64,000 nucleotides of DNA, taken from JAQVEM01 sp964556165. Its GTDB lineage: Bacteria > Actinomycetota > Humimicrobiia > Humimicrobiales > Humimicrobiaceae. Shown piece by piece: positions 50,411-60,460 of the stretch. Below the pieces are notes generated by a model. That model was given only the letters and a program-made list of their open reading frames with translations. It searched no databases and was not told where the DNA came from. The translations under genes and the position numbers were made by a program. Where the stretch lies: assembly GCA_964556165.1 (NCBI GenBank), contig CAZKVH010000003.1:1-64000 (forward strand), in the 5' to 3' direction. Numbering within the stretch: the first letter of the stretch is position 1; every line of letters starts with the position of its first letter.

Positions 50411-51736
50411 ATGATTCTCCCGGTAACTTATAAGATTAATGAAAAAAAACATCTGGTTATTGGCGGAAATGATATAGTCGAGCTAAAAGAAAGATATAAA
50501 ACTCCACTTTATATCATGGATATTGCTACTTTAAAGAATCAGTGTGCAACTTATAAGAAGAGTTTTGATTTTTCTGATATAAACGCTGGCATCATTTATG
50601 CCGCCAAAGCATTTATATGCACAGCAATGTGCCAGCTTATAGAAAAAGAAGGACTTGGATTGGATGTCTCTACCGGTGGCGAGCTCTTTATCGCTCTTAA
50701 CAGCGGCTTTCCAGCGGAAAGTATTTATTTTCATGGTAATAATAAATCAGAGGAAGAAATACAGTATGGTTTAGAAAATAAAGTCGGATATTTTATGGTA
50801 GATAATTTTACAGAACTTGAGACACTGGGCAGATTATGCAGCCAGAATGGAGTAAAACAGAAGATTTTTTTAAGGGTAAATCCCGGAATTAAAGCAGATA
50901 CGCACGAGTACATACAGACAGGAAAGGTGGATTCAAAATTTGGTTTTAGCATTTACAATAGAGCGGCAATGGAGGCTGTTAAAAGAGCAGCAGAATATAA
51001 AAATCTTGAAATTTCAGGCATCCACGCTCATATAGGTTCTCAGATATTTAATGTATCCTGCTACGATAGGCTTATTGAAGTTATGCTAAAGTTTATAAGT
51101 GACATTAGAGATAAGATTGGCATATCGGTAAATAATATAGATATTGGTGGCGGGTTGGGTATAAAATATACACCTGAGGATATAACCACGAGTATAGAAG
51201 ATTTTGCAGTGCTCGTTCATAAAGCAGTTATAAAATATCAGAAAAAATTTAATGTAGAATTAAGTAAATTATACATTGAACCGGGAAGGTCAATTGTCGG
51301 TAATGCAGGGGTCACTCTTTATGAAGTTGGTACGATTAAGGATATAGATGGTTCAAAAAAGTATATTATGGTTGATGGAGGTATGTCAGATAATATAAGA
51401 CCCATGCTTTATAAGGCTAAATATAATGCTTATCTGGCAAATAAGATGGAGGAAAATGATAATTCTAAAGAAACAGGGAAATACAATTATTTAATAGCCG
51501 GCAAACATTGCGAGAGCGGGGATGTGATAATTAACGATATAAAATTACCACTGGTTTCCAGAGGTGATTTTATAGTCGTAGCAACAACGGGAGCTTATTG
51601 TTATTCAATGTCCAGTAATTATAACAGCCAGCCCAGGAGCGCGGTAGTTGCTGTCGAGGACGGAAAAAGCTGGGTCTGGGTAAAAAGGCAAACTTATAAG
51701 GATTTAGTGATGGGAGATGTTAGACTATATGAATAA
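50411..51736 (+). CDS. lysA: Diaminopimelate decarboxylase
   Basis: Protein of 441 residues, a fold III PLP enzyme making L-lysine. PLP lysine lies in IYAAKAFICTAM near residue 60, and the HIGSQIF, GGGLGIKY and EPGRSIVGNAG motifs follow. The C-terminal GKHCESGDVI is typical. Start ATG 50411 has AGAGGAG. Its end overlaps hom by eight bases. The cluster lysA-hom-thrC joins two branches of the aspartate pathway. Confidence 0.95.
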   Translation: MILPVTYKINEKKHLVIGGNDIVELKERYKTPLYIMDIATLKNQCATYKKSFDFSDINAGIIYAAKAFICTAMCQLIEKEGLGLDVSTGGELFIALNSGFPAESIYFHGNNKSEEEIQYGLENKVGYFMVDNFTELETLGRLCSQNGVKQKIFLRVNPGIKADTHEYIQTGKVDSKFGFSIYNRAAMEAVKRAAEYKNLEISGIHAHIGSQIFNVSCYDRLIEVMLKFISDIRDKIGISVNNIDIGGGLGIKYTPEDITTSIEDFAVLVHKAVIKYQKKFNVELSKLYIEPGRSIVGNAGVTLYEVGTIKDIDGSKKYIMVDGGMSDNIRPMLYKAKYNAYLANKMEENDNSKETGKYNYLIAGKHCESGDVIINDIKLPLVSRGDFIVVATTGAYCYSMSSNYNSQPRSAVVAVEDGKSWVWVKRQTYKDLVMGDVRLYE

Positions 51737-53057
51737 TGAAAATAAAAGCATGGATAATATCAATATTGGAATGATAGGCTTTGGATATATTGCCAGCGGC
51801 GTTTTTTCTCTTATTCAGGGGCAGAAAGATTATCTTGCAAAGAAAATAAGGAAAAACATTAACATTGTAAGAATCGCGGAGAGAAATTTAGAAAAGATTG
51901 ACAGCTCTTTTCTAAAGAAGTTTAAAGATATAAAGATAAGCAGCAATGCAGATGACGTTATAGCAGATAAGGATATTGATATCGTCGTAGAGCTTATTGG
52001 AGGTATAGACCCTGCTTATGACTATATCTATAGGGCGCTGGATGCTGGCAAATATGTCGTTACCGCAAATAAGGACCTTATTGCCAATAAGGGGGGAGAA
52101 CTTTTTAAAGTAGCAGAAAAAAACAATGTCGACATATTATTCGAAGCGAGTGTTGGTGGAGGTATACCTATTATAGGCCCCTTGAAATCTTCTCTGGCTT
52201 CTAACAACATAAATAAAATCGTAGGGATAGTTAATGGTACCACAAATTATATACTTACCCGTATGGAAAAGGATAACCTATCGTTTGATGATGCTCTGGC
52301 AAAGGCACAGGAGCTTGGTTATGCAGAAAAAGCAAATCCATCATCGGATATAGAGGGTTATGATGCCGCATGTAAACTGGCAATATTGAGTACAATTGCC
52401 TTTAACTCAAGAGTTAATTTAAGTGATGTTTATAAGGAGGGTATAACAGGTATTTCGCATGACGATATAAAAAATGCTATGGATATGGGTTACAGAATAA
52501 AACTGCTCGCTATTGGTATTGAAGAAGATGGAGTAATTAGCGTCAGGGTACATCCCGCACTTATACCTGTAGACCACATACTTGCTTCAATTGAGGATAC
52601 GTTTAATGCGGTATATGTTTATGGCAATTATGTTGGTGAGATAATGAGTTATGGAAGAGGTGCAGGAGATAGGCCAACCGCAAGTTCTGTAGCGGGGGAT
52701 ATTATAAAAATTGCGAGGAGATTCGACCGTAAAAAGAAAGGCATAATTTACGGATGCAGCTGCTTTGAGAATAAAAAGTTTCGTTTGATAGATGATACGA
52801 AAAACAAGTTCTACATTCTTATGGATGTACTGGATGAGCCGGGTGTCCTGGCTAAAATTGCAGAGGTATTTGGTGAAAATAAGGTTAGCATTAACTCAAT
52901 GGTTCAGAAGCAAGTTAGCAAAGGGACAAGCGCAAGACTGATATTTATAACTCACGAAGTGCTAAATAAAAATCTATATAAGTCCATAAAAGAGATATCC
53001 AGACTTAATGTTGTCGATAAGATTTTAAGCATAATAAGGGTAGAAGATCTGGATTAG
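51729..53057 (+). CDS. hom: Homoserine dehydrogenase with ACT domain
   Basis: Protein of 442 residues from ATG 51729, or 446 from ATG 51717; neither has ideal ribosome-binding spacing. It has an NAD(P)-binding start (IGMIGFGYIASGVF), the homoserine-dehydrogenase signature (NPSSDIEGYDAACKLAIL) and a C-terminal ACT domain (about 365-442, YILMDVLDEPGVLAKIAEVFGE) that probably senses threonine. It reduces aspartate semialdehyde. It overlaps the end of lysA. Confidence 0.95.
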   Translation: MNNENKSMDNINIGMIGFGYIASGVFSLIQGQKDYLAKKIRKNINIVRIAERNLEKIDSSFLKKFKDIKISSNADDVIADKDIDIVVELIGGIDPAYDYIYRALDAGKYVVTANKDLIANKGGELFKVAEKNNVDILFEASVGGGIPIIGPLKSSLASNNINKIVGIVNGTTNYILTRMEKDNLSFDDALAKAQELGYAEKANPSSDIEGYDAACKLAILSTIAFNSRVNLSDVYKEGITGISHDDIKNAMDMGYRIKLLAIGIEEDGVISVRVHPALIPVDHILASIEDTFNAVYVYGNYVGEIMSYGRGAGDRPTASSVAGDIIKIARRFDRKKKGIIYGCSCFENKKFRLIDDTKNKFYILMDVLDEPGVLAKIAEVFGENKVSINSMVQKQVSKGTSARLIFITHEVLNKNLYKSIKEISRLNVVDKILSIIRVEDLD

Positions 53058-53111
53058 ATAGAAGTATAACATTATTGATTTTTATGAGCCTTCAATCTTT
53101 GAAGGATATGA

Positions 53112-54596
53112 ATGATGTATTACAGAAGTACCCGCGGGTCTGATAATAATAAAAAATCTTCAGATGCAATCATTAGAGGAATTGCATCTGATAGGGGACT
53201 TTTTGTCCCGGAAAGTTTCCCTGTTATTGATGTGTCTTTTGAAAGTCTTTTAGATCTTGATTACAAGGATGTTGCATTATATGTAATTGGCAAATTTTTT
53301 ACTGATTTTACACAGGAAGAACTTAGATACTGTATAGAAAAGGCTTATGATGAAAAATTTGATGATTCTGAAATAGCACCGCTGGTAGAAAAGGGCGATG
53401 TTTTTTTCCTTGAATTGTTCCATGGTCCCACCCTTGCGTTTAAGGACATGGCTTTATCCATACTGCCGCATTTATTAAAAATAGCCATGTCAAAAAGTGG
53501 CGCAGGTAAGGAAATAATTATTCTAACTGCTACTTCAGGAGATACAGGAAAGGCGGCACTGGAGGGTTTTTCCAATGTTGAAGGGACGAAAATAATTGTA
53601 TTTTACCCTGATGGAGGTGTAAGCCAGATTCAGGAAAGGCACATGAGAACCCAGAAAGGTGAAAATACATATGTAATCGGGGTTAGAGGAGACTTTGATG
53701 ATACACAACGGGGGGTAAAGGAAATTTTTTCTGACAGTGATTTTAACCTTATGCTGAATAGAAAGGGTTATATTTTTTCTTCTGCAAATTCCATCAATAT
53801 CGGCAGGCTTATTCCCCAGATAGTTTATTATATACATGCTTATCTAAAGTTAATAAAATTTGAAAAGATTAAACCGGGAGAGCCGGTAAATATAGTCGTT
53901 CCAACGGGGAATTTTGGGAATATTCTGGCTGCTTATTATTCAAAGAAAATGGGGCTTCCCGCAGGGAAGTTTATATGTGCTTCTAATGAGAATAATGTGC
54001 TTTATGATTTTATAAAAACCGGTTCATATGATAGAAAGAGAAAACTAATACTGACCAGTTCGCCTGCAATGGATATCCTGGTTTCCAGTAACCTGGAGCG
54101 GCTTCTTTATGATATTTCAGGAAACGATAGTACATTGATAAATAAGCTTATGGATGAGCTTGGTGAAAAAGGGGAATTTAAGATTACCGATGAGATGAAA
54201 AGAAGGATGGAAGATTTTTACGGCGGCTTTGCGACGGATGAAGAAACATATAAAACCATAAAGTTTGTATTCTCGAACCTGAACTATCTTATAGATACCC
54301 ACACCGCAGTTGGATATAATGTTTATAAGAAGTATTTAAAAGACAGTGGTGACGATACAAAAACAATTATAGTTTCGACTGCAAGCCCCTTTAAATTCCC
54401 CGGGAGTTTGTGCACTGCACTGGATGAAAAATACAGGGGTATGGATGAATTTGCTTTGCTTCCTGTATTATCGAAGATAACCGGGCTAAGGATTCCGGAA
54501 ACAATAAAAAACCTTGAAAATAAAGAGATTCTTCACTCATCAGTTTGCGATCCAGAAGAGATGAAAAATGTTATATCGGATATCCTGAGTTTGTGA
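53112..54596 (+). CDS. thrC: Threonine synthase
   Basis: Protein of 494 residues, fold II PLP enzyme of the long (E. coli-like) class. PLP lysine K111 lies in FHGPTLAFKDMALS; the TSGDTGKAALEG and PTGNFGNILAAYY motifs follow. It converts O-phosphohomoserine to threonine. Start ATG 53112 (or 53115) lies after GAAGGAT. It follows hom; a canonical thrB is absent from this neighbourhood. Confidence 0.95.
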   Translation: MMYYRSTRGSDNNKKSSDAIIRGIASDRGLFVPESFPVIDVSFESLLDLDYKDVALYVIGKFFTDFTQEELRYCIEKAYDEKFDDSEIAPLVEKGDVFFLELFHGPTLAFKDMALSILPHLLKIAMSKSGAGKEIIILTATSGDTGKAALEGFSNVEGTKIIVFYPDGGVSQIQERHMRTQKGENTYVIGVRGDFDDTQRGVKEIFSDSDFNLMLNRKGYIFSSANSINIGRLIPQIVYYIHAYLKLIKFEKIKPGEPVNIVVPTGNFGNILAAYYSKKMGLPAGKFICASNENNVLYDFIKTGSYDRKRKLILTSSPAMDILVSSNLERLLYDISGNDSTLINKLMDELGEKGEFKITDEMKRRMEDFYGGFATDEETYKTIKFVFSNLNYLIDTHTAVGYNVYKKYLKDSGDDTKTIIVSTASPFKFPGSLCTALDEKYRGMDEFALLPVLSKITGLRIPETIKNLENKEILHSSVCDPEEMKNVISDILSL

Positions 54597-54688
54597 AGAA
54601 TTTTGAGAAGAATACTGCATTATTTGTGTTATATCGCCGGTTTTTTTATCATTAATAATTATTACTAAAATATAAGGATACGGGTTTT

Positions 54689-55903
54689 ATGAAGTACATA
54701 ATAATACTTATGGATGGGGTAGCTGACTACAGGCTGGCAGAGCTGGGAGATAAGACACCCCTGGAGTTCGCGAATACCCCGGCTATTGATAGTATGGTAA
54801 GGAAAAGCAGGGTTGGTCTTGTAAAAACTGTTCCCGACGGTATGGCACCCGGAAGTGATGTTGCAAATCTTTCTGTTATGGGGTATGACCCAAAAAAATA
54901 TTATACAGGTCGCTCATCGCTGGAAGCTGCCAGCATGGGTTTGATACTCTCCGAAAAAGATGTTTCCTTCAGGTGCAATCTTGTAACATTATCCCCTGAG
55001 AAGAATTATGAACAGAGGACCATGGTTGATTACAGCGCAGGGGAAATTTCTACCGATGAATCAAAAATATTAATTGGACTCATTGGCAGTAAGCTTCAAA
55101 CAGAAAAAATAAAATTTTATGCTGGTGTAAGCTACAGACATATAATTATATGGGAAGAAGGTATGGATAAAAATATTCTTACCCCTCCTCATGATATATC
55201 CGGGAAGAAAATTGCAGACTTTTTACCAGAAGGTCCTGCAGGCAGTGTTTTCCTGGATATGATGAAAAAGAGTTCTGTCATATTAAAAGAACACAGGATA
55301 AATAAAGAAAGGGTAAAGCGGGGTCTCAATCCTGCAAATTCAATATGGATATGGGGTGAAGCCAGGAGGCCTTCTATTGATAGTTTTTATAAAAAATATG
55401 GATTAAAAGGCTCAATAATATCAGCAGTAGACCTTATAAAAGGTATCGGTATTCTGGCGGGGCTTGATTCAATTCCGGTAGAAGGAGCAACCGGTACAAT
55501 AGATACTAATTTTAAAGGGAAGGCGGATGCTGCAATAAATGAACTTACCGGTGGTAAAGACTTTGTTTATATCCATCTTGAAGCTACTGATGAATGCGGA
55601 CATCAGGGGGATATTAAAAATAAAGTCAGGGCAATCGAGCTGATAGACACCGGTATTATCGGACCTGTGAAAGAAGCAATGGACAGAGAAGGTTATGATT
55701 ACCGTATTATGGTACTGCCGGACCACTATACACCTATTTCATTGAGAACGCATTCTTCGGAGCCCGTTCCCTTCTTGATTTATGACAGCAGTAAAATAAT
55801 TGATAATAATCTGGAAGGATATGATGAATTTTCCACCGGAAAGACAGGTCTTTATTTTGATGAAGGCTGGAAACTTGCAGATTATTTCTTTGGCAAAGAA
55901 TAG
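54689..55903 (+). CDS. ApgM-family phosphoglycerate mutase-like protein, likely homoserine kinase analogue
   Basis: Protein of 404 residues of the alkaline-phosphatase superfamily, close to archaeal-type 2,3-BPG-independent phosphoglycerate mutase. Metal ligand D9 lies in ILMDGVADY, the nucleophile Ser is S62 in NLSVMGYDP, and HLEATDECGHQGD and LPDHYTP supply further ligands. A glycolytic mutase role is possible. But the gene follows hom-thrC where thrB should be, a context for which such proteins have been predicted to act as homoserine kinase. Start ATG 54689 has AAGGA. I favour the kinase role. Confidence 0.8.
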   Translation: MKYIIILMDGVADYRLAELGDKTPLEFANTPAIDSMVRKSRVGLVKTVPDGMAPGSDVANLSVMGYDPKKYYTGRSSLEAASMGLILSEKDVSFRCNLVTLSPEKNYEQRTMVDYSAGEISTDESKILIGLIGSKLQTEKIKFYAGVSYRHIIIWEEGMDKNILTPPHDISGKKIADFLPEGPAGSVFLDMMKKSSVILKEHRINKERVKRGLNPANSIWIWGEARRPSIDSFYKKYGLKGSIISAVDLIKGIGILAGLDSIPVEGATGTIDTNFKGKADAAINELTGGKDFVYIHLEATDECGHQGDIKNKVRAIELIDTGIIGPVKEAMDREGYDYRIMVLPDHYTPISLRTHSSEPVPFLIYDSSKIIDNNLEGYDEFSTGKTGLYFDEGWKLADYFFGKE

Positions 55904-56072
55904 GTCCAAAATCATTTGCAGCTATTTTATTATTATTATATTATTTCTAAGGTAAAAAAGGGTTTATATTAATTAAAACTATATTTAATTAGAAGAAGAG
56001 TTTTTATTTTTATGGATTTTACGACTTAAATAAAATTTTTTTTAATAACTTTTAGAGTAAAGGAGTTTTAAC

Positions 56073-56969
56073 TTGGCAAGATGGAGTACTGCTAAGATAG
56101 TCGGAATTACTTTTCTCTGTCTATTTGTTCTTTTTTTGTTTTCAGGCGGATGTTTTGTCATGGGACTTCTCGGAAGAAACTTTAGCGGAACATCTTATTC
56201 CTACGTTGGTGGCGATTCAATTTATGAAATAAGAATTGAAGGAGTAATTTCAGCTGAAAAGTATTCCAATATCTTAAGCGGTGGAACAGTTACTCCTGAA
56301 GAAATAATGAGCCAGCTTGATGAAGCCAAAGGTAACCCTGCCGTAAAGGCGATTCTGTTAAGAGTTAATAGCCCGGGCGGAAGTGCAGCAGCTTCACAGG
56401 AGATATTTGAGGAAGTTAAAAAGGTTGAAAAACCTGTTGTAGTATCTGTTAGTGAAACATGTGCTTCGGGAGCGTATTACATTGCAAGCGCAGCTGATAA
56501 GATAATTGCCAATCAATCTTCTTCTGTTGGCAGCATCGGAGTTATTATGCAGATTCCGAACTACGAAGAATTATATGAAAAGCTGGGATTAAAATATACT
56601 ACTATAAAGCAGGGTGAGTATAAGGATGTAGGAAGTCCTGACAGGCCGCTTACCGCCGAGGAAATAGAGTTGTTCGAAGCTCAGCTGGATGTAATTTACA
56701 GGCAGTTTATATTGGATATTGCTGAAGCAAGGAATATGGATATAAAAAGGGTAGAAGAGCTTGCAACAGGATGGGTATTCCTGGGGTCGGAGGCCCTTGA
56801 GCTCGGTCTTATTGATGGTATAGGTAATTATAAAGATGCTGTGGAAGTGGCTGCAGAGCTGGGAGGAATAGAGGGAGAGCCTGTTATAATAAAGCAGGAA
56901 TTCACTTACTCGCTGATGGATCTGGTTTTTGGTTATTTTATTAATTCAGGTATTGAGAAGTTATTCTAA
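56073..56969 (+). CDS. sppA: Signal peptide peptidase SppA
   Basis: Protein of 298 residues with an N-terminal membrane segment (about 9-33) and one SppA protease domain outside the membrane. Nucleophile S132 (TCASGAYY) and general-base K184 (GEYKDVGSP) are 52 residues apart, as in Bacillus SppA. The RVNSPGGS motif is near 98. It removes remnant signal peptides. Start TTG 56073 has AAAGGAG. It precedes the ATPase operon by 99 bases. Confidence 0.93.
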   Translation: MARWSTAKIVGITFLCLFVLFLFSGGCFVMGLLGRNFSGTSYSYVGGDSIYEIRIEGVISAEKYSNILSGGTVTPEEIMSQLDEAKGNPAVKAILLRVNSPGGSAAASQEIFEEVKKVEKPVVVSVSETCASGAYYIASAADKIIANQSSSVGSIGVIMQIPNYEELYEKLGLKYTTIKQGEYKDVGSPDRPLTAEEIELFEAQLDVIYRQFILDIAEARNMDIKRVEELATGWVFLGSEALELGLIDGIGNYKDAVEVAAELGGIEGEPVIIKQEFTYSLMDLVFGYFINSGIEKLF

Positions 56970-57068
56970 TAGTGTTTAAATAGAGGGTTATATAAACATG
57001 GATTCTGTATAAATGTAAGGTTGTTAGTCAGGTAAATTTTATAAAAATATATAATTTTTTAAAGAAAA

Positions 57069-57380
57069 ATGATTGAGAATATTATTAATCAAATCAAAGA
57101 GACCGAAGAGAAAGCAAAGGAAATTATAGCTTCTTCTAAAAAAGAATATAAAAAAATTATAGAGGATGCATATAAAAGGTCTGAAGAAATTGTAAAAGAA
57201 GCTGAAGAAGAGACTAAATCTATGATTGCTGGAGCTGAGAAAAAAGCAAAGGATGAAGCAGCCATAGAAAAAGAAAAAATGGAAAAAGATTATAGCGCAA
57301 AGCAGGATGAAATAAGAAATATCTTTAATTCCAACTGCGAAAAAGCTATAGAGAAAATTATTCAGAGGATTTTAGGTTAA
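57069..57380 (+). CDS. V-type ATPase subunit G/H (peripheral stalk)
   Basis: Protein of 103 residues, almost entirely one charged helix rich in Glu, Lys and Ala, with no cysteine pairs or membrane segment. Such a coiled coil is the peripheral-stalk subunit called AtpH or G that pairs with subunit E. Its place as first gene before subunit I fits. Start ATG 57069; the Shine-Dalgarno is weak. Sequence alone gives low specificity, context makes it likely. The last base is shared with the next start. Confidence 0.82.
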   Translation: MIENIINQIKETEEKAKEIIASSKKEYKKIIEDAYKRSEEIVKEAEEETKSMIAGAEKKAKDEAAIEKEKMEKDYSAKQDEIRNIFNSNCEKAIEKIIQRILG

Positions 57381-59383
57381 TGGCAGTAGCTAAGCTAAGT
57401 AAACTTTTTATTATTTCACATAAATCTGATACGGAAGCAGTTCTTAAACAATTACAAAAAACTTCTATCTCTGTAGAAGTTTCTCCGTATACAGGGGAAA
57501 TTAATCTGGATATTCCTGAATCCGGCGTGAGCAGGGAACACAATATTGAAGTAAAGAGTGCTCTGGAAATTCTAGGTTCATATAAAGGGGGCAGTAAAGA
57601 AGAGATAAAAAAATCCTTAACACGTGCCGGCAAAATTGTAATAAAAAGAAGTGAGTACGAGGATATTTTAAAAAACAGAGATTTTGAAGGGATAATTAAC
57701 AATATACTGGAAATTGGAGAAGAGATAGAGACTCTCAGCGATAAGATAGCCGGTACAGGGCCCGAAATTAAGCGGCTGAGGGATTGGGCTTGCTACAAGG
57801 GTAAACTTGAAGATATAGGGGAGACTGATACCAGCACTATACGGCTGGGTATTATAAGGTACAGGGAAAATGATTATGAAGAAATAAAAAAGAATCTGGA
57901 TGAAAATAATATTGTATGTGAAGAGTTATGGTCAGATAAAAACAGTGCCCGTGTGATTTTAGCCTATCATAATCTGTTTGGAAAAGAAGCTGAAGAATAC
58001 CTTGGGAGCATTAATTTTGAAGAAGCAGGGCTGGAAGGTTACAGTGGCACTATTGATGAGAATTTAAATAAAATTAAAAAAAACGTAGATATGAGTGAAG
58101 AAAGAAAATCAAAATTACAATCTGAATTAAAAGAGATATCAGATAAGTATGAAAAAGTTTTGACTGTTTACCTCGATTATATTGAAAATAACCTGGAAAT
58201 CGAAGAGGCTGTAAGAAAGGGATTTTCAACGGAATCTGTTTCCTTTCACACTGCATGGGTAAAAAAATCGGAAGTGAAAAAAGCTTTTTCAATAATTGAA
58301 AGGTTTAAATCGGTAAAAGTAATGGAGATTCAGCCCGATGAAGATGAGAGCATACCGGTTATTCTTGAAAATAAACCGCTGTTTAAACCTTTTGAGATAG
58401 TGGTGGACCTTTATGGAGTCCCGCGTTATTTTGAGATTGACCCCACGCCTTTTGTTTCTTTATTCTTTGCTCTGTTTTTTGGGCTATGTCTTACCGATGC
58501 GGGATACGGGTTAATACTGGCAGCACTGGCTCTGATATTTTCCTATAAAATGAAAAGCGCCAGGAAATTCCTTATGTTAATTTTTGCCGGTGGTATCTTT
58601 TCTGTTTTTGCCGGAGCAGTCTTTAACGGATGGTTTGGCGATCTTCCACAGTATCTTGGGATGGAAGGCTTTTTCTCCAGACTGGCGATACTCGGGGACC
58701 CTGTTAAGTCAAATGAAGGTTCTATGAATTTTTTCAGGCTGGCGTTAGCCCTTGGAGTGGTTCAGGTAATATTCGGACTTTTTATAAGCTTTTTTGATAG
58801 CCTGAAAAGAAAAGACTGGGAAGCTGCATTTTTTGATGGTCTCCCCTGGATAATTATTATAATACCGCTGGTAATAATTTTATTATCCTCTCAAATAGGA
58901 GTAAATATGAAGCTGGTTTCCAGTCCTATTTTCCCGGCAGGAGTTATGAAGATTCTTATATGGCCGGTTATTATTGGTGCTCTAATGATTATTTTATTTA
59001 GTGCCCGGGATATGAAAAGCTGGGGATTTAGATTATTCATGGGAGTTCTAAACCTGACTGTGGTAAATGGACTTACTTCTTATCTGGGTGATTTTCTTTC
59101 CTATATCAGGTTGATGGCACTTGGACTGGTTACTGCAGGTATTGGAGTTGCCATTAATACCATAGCGTTCCAGTTAGGCTCGGTTCCGGTTGTAGGAATA
59201 GTAATATTGATTGTAATTCTGGTTTTTGGCCATATTGCAAATATCGGGATTAATGTTTTAAGCGGTTTTGTGCATACTTTAAGGCTGCAATATGTAGAGT
59301 TTTTCCCTAAATTTTATGCAGGAGGGGGAAGACCGTTTAGAAATTTAAGTGACGAACATAAATATGTAACAATAATTGATTAG
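57380..59383 (+). CDS. V-type ATPase subunit I (a)
   Basis: Protein of 667 residues. The first 350 or so form a cytoplasmic helical arm. The rest has seven or eight membrane segments, with FFALFFGLCLTDAGYGLI and the SYIRLMALGLVTAGIG segment that holds the conserved arginine of the ion half channels. It couples rotation to ion flow in the membrane. Start ATG 57380 overlaps the previous gene by one base. It precedes subunit K. Confidence 0.95.
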   Translation: MAVAKLSKLFIISHKSDTEAVLKQLQKTSISVEVSPYTGEINLDIPESGVSREHNIEVKSALEILGSYKGGSKEEIKKSLTRAGKIVIKRSEYEDILKNRDFEGIINNILEIGEEIETLSDKIAGTGPEIKRLRDWACYKGKLEDIGETDTSTIRLGIIRYRENDYEEIKKNLDENNIVCEELWSDKNSARVILAYHNLFGKEAEEYLGSINFEEAGLEGYSGTIDENLNKIKKNVDMSEERKSKLQSELKEISDKYEKVLTVYLDYIENNLEIEEAVRKGFSTESVSFHTAWVKKSEVKKAFSIIERFKSVKVMEIQPDEDESIPVILENKPLFKPFEIVVDLYGVPRYFEIDPTPFVSLFFALFFGLCLTDAGYGLILAALALIFSYKMKSARKFLMLIFAGGIFSVFAGAVFNGWFGDLPQYLGMEGFFSRLAILGDPVKSNEGSMNFFRLALALGVVQVIFGLFISFFDSLKRKDWEAAFFDGLPWIIIIIPLVIILLSSQIGVNMKLVSSPIFPAGVMKILIWPVIIGALMIILFSARDMKSWGFRLFMGVLNLTVVNGLTSYLGDFLSYIRLMALGLVTAGIGVAINTIAFQLGSVPVVGIVILIVILVFGHIANIGINVLSGFVHTLRLQYVEFFPKFYAGGGRPFRNLSDEHKYVTIID

Positions 59384-59397
59384 TATTAGGAGGAAAA

Positions 59398-59862
59398 ATG
59401 ACAGATTTATCGCTTGGTGTTACGGTTGCAATGTGTGGAGTGGGCTTTGCAGTTATTTTTGCCGGCATTGGTTCAATAGTTGGAATAGGATATCCTGCCA
59501 GAGCGGCAGCAGGCGTCCTTTCAGAAGACCCCGGCCGGTTCGGGAGCCTGTTCCTTCTGGTGGTTCTTCCGGGTACGCAGGGGTTTTATGGTTTTGTTGC
59601 TGCTTTTTTGCTTATTGGTAATATATCCAATATTGAAACCCTGGCGCAGGGCTGGCAGTTGTTTTTTGCCGCGCTGCCCATTGCTTTTACCGGTTTGCTT
59701 TCCGGGATTCATCAGGGCAAGGTATGTGCGGCAGGTGTTAACCTGGTAGCTAAAAGGCCCAAAGAGGTCATGAAGGGAGTAATATATGCTGCTATGGTTG
59801 AGACCTACGCAGTGCTCGGCCTTCTGGTAACATTCTTTTTAAATAATCTTATAGAGTTCTAA
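59398..59862 (+). CDS. V-type ATPase subunit K, Na+-binding rotor ring
   Basis: Protein of 154 residues, a double hairpin with four membrane segments. The Na+ ligands of Enterococcus hirae NtpK (L61, T64, Q65, Q110, E139) map to L57, T60, Q61, Q106 and E135 with a constant offset of four. One carboxylate per double hairpin makes it a Na+ rotor of V type. Start ATG 59398 has AGGAGG. The Na+ specificity is read from the motif, not tested. Confidence 0.93.
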   Translation: MTDLSLGVTVAMCGVGFAVIFAGIGSIVGIGYPARAAAGVLSEDPGRFGSLFLLVVLPGTQGFYGFVAAFLLIGNISNIETLAQGWQLFFAALPIAFTGLLSGIHQGKVCAAGVNLVAKRPKEVMKGVIYAAMVETYAVLGLLVTFFLNNLIEF

Positions 59863-59875
59863 CAGGAGATAATAA

Positions 59876-60460
59876 ATGTCAGAATTAGATAACGTTTCAA
59901 AAAAAGTTCTGGATGACGCAATCAAACAGAAAGAGCTTGAGCTGGAGGAAGCCAGAAAGAAAGCTTCGGAAATAATAGAGCAGGCAAAGAAAAGGGCCCT
60001 GCAGGTTCATCGTGAGGGTAAGCTTAAATCCTGGGATAAATATAGAGAAGATTTGAAGATTGAGTTGTCTAAAATCAAATCAAGTTTAAACCAGAAAATT
60101 CTCCTGTATAAAATAAATTTTGTTGATGATGTAGTGGAAAAGGCTAAAAATCGGCTGGAGGATATGGATAAGGAAGATTTTAAAAAGATGTTCAAAAAAT
60201 ATATTGATGCCCTGGATATAAATGATGGGTATTACATCATAGGAAGTGAAGAAAAAAGGATTGACGGTAAAATGGTTGAGTCTGTAGCAAATCTAAAAAA
60301 ATTAGACGAAGAACCTGATTTTAAGAAAGGAATTAAAATAATCAGCGGGAAAGCTGAATATAATATATCTCCGGGAATTTTAATTGATTCGGATATTGAT
60401 GACATAAGAATGGAGATAGCCAGTGTCTTATTTGATAGCAGCAGGGGGAGCGATAGTTGA
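59876..60460 (+). CDS. V-type ATPase subunit E
   Basis: Protein of 194 residues. The first 105 or so residues are a long charged helix; the C-terminal part is a small alpha/beta domain (NDGYYIIGSEEKRID, PGILIDSDIDDIRMEI). This is subunit E, which pairs with the G/H coil in the peripheral stalk. Start ATG 59876 has ACAGGAG. It overlaps subunit C by four bases at TTGA. Confidence 0.88.
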   Translation: MSELDNVSKKVLDDAIKQKELELEEARKKASEIIEQAKKRALQVHREGKLKSWDKYREDLKIELSKIKSSLNQKILLYKINFVDDVVEKAKNRLEDMDKEDFKKMFKKYIDALDINDGYYIIGSEEKRIDGKMVESVANLKKLDEEPDFKKGIKIISGKAEYNISPGILIDSDIDDIRMEIASVLFDSSRGSDS

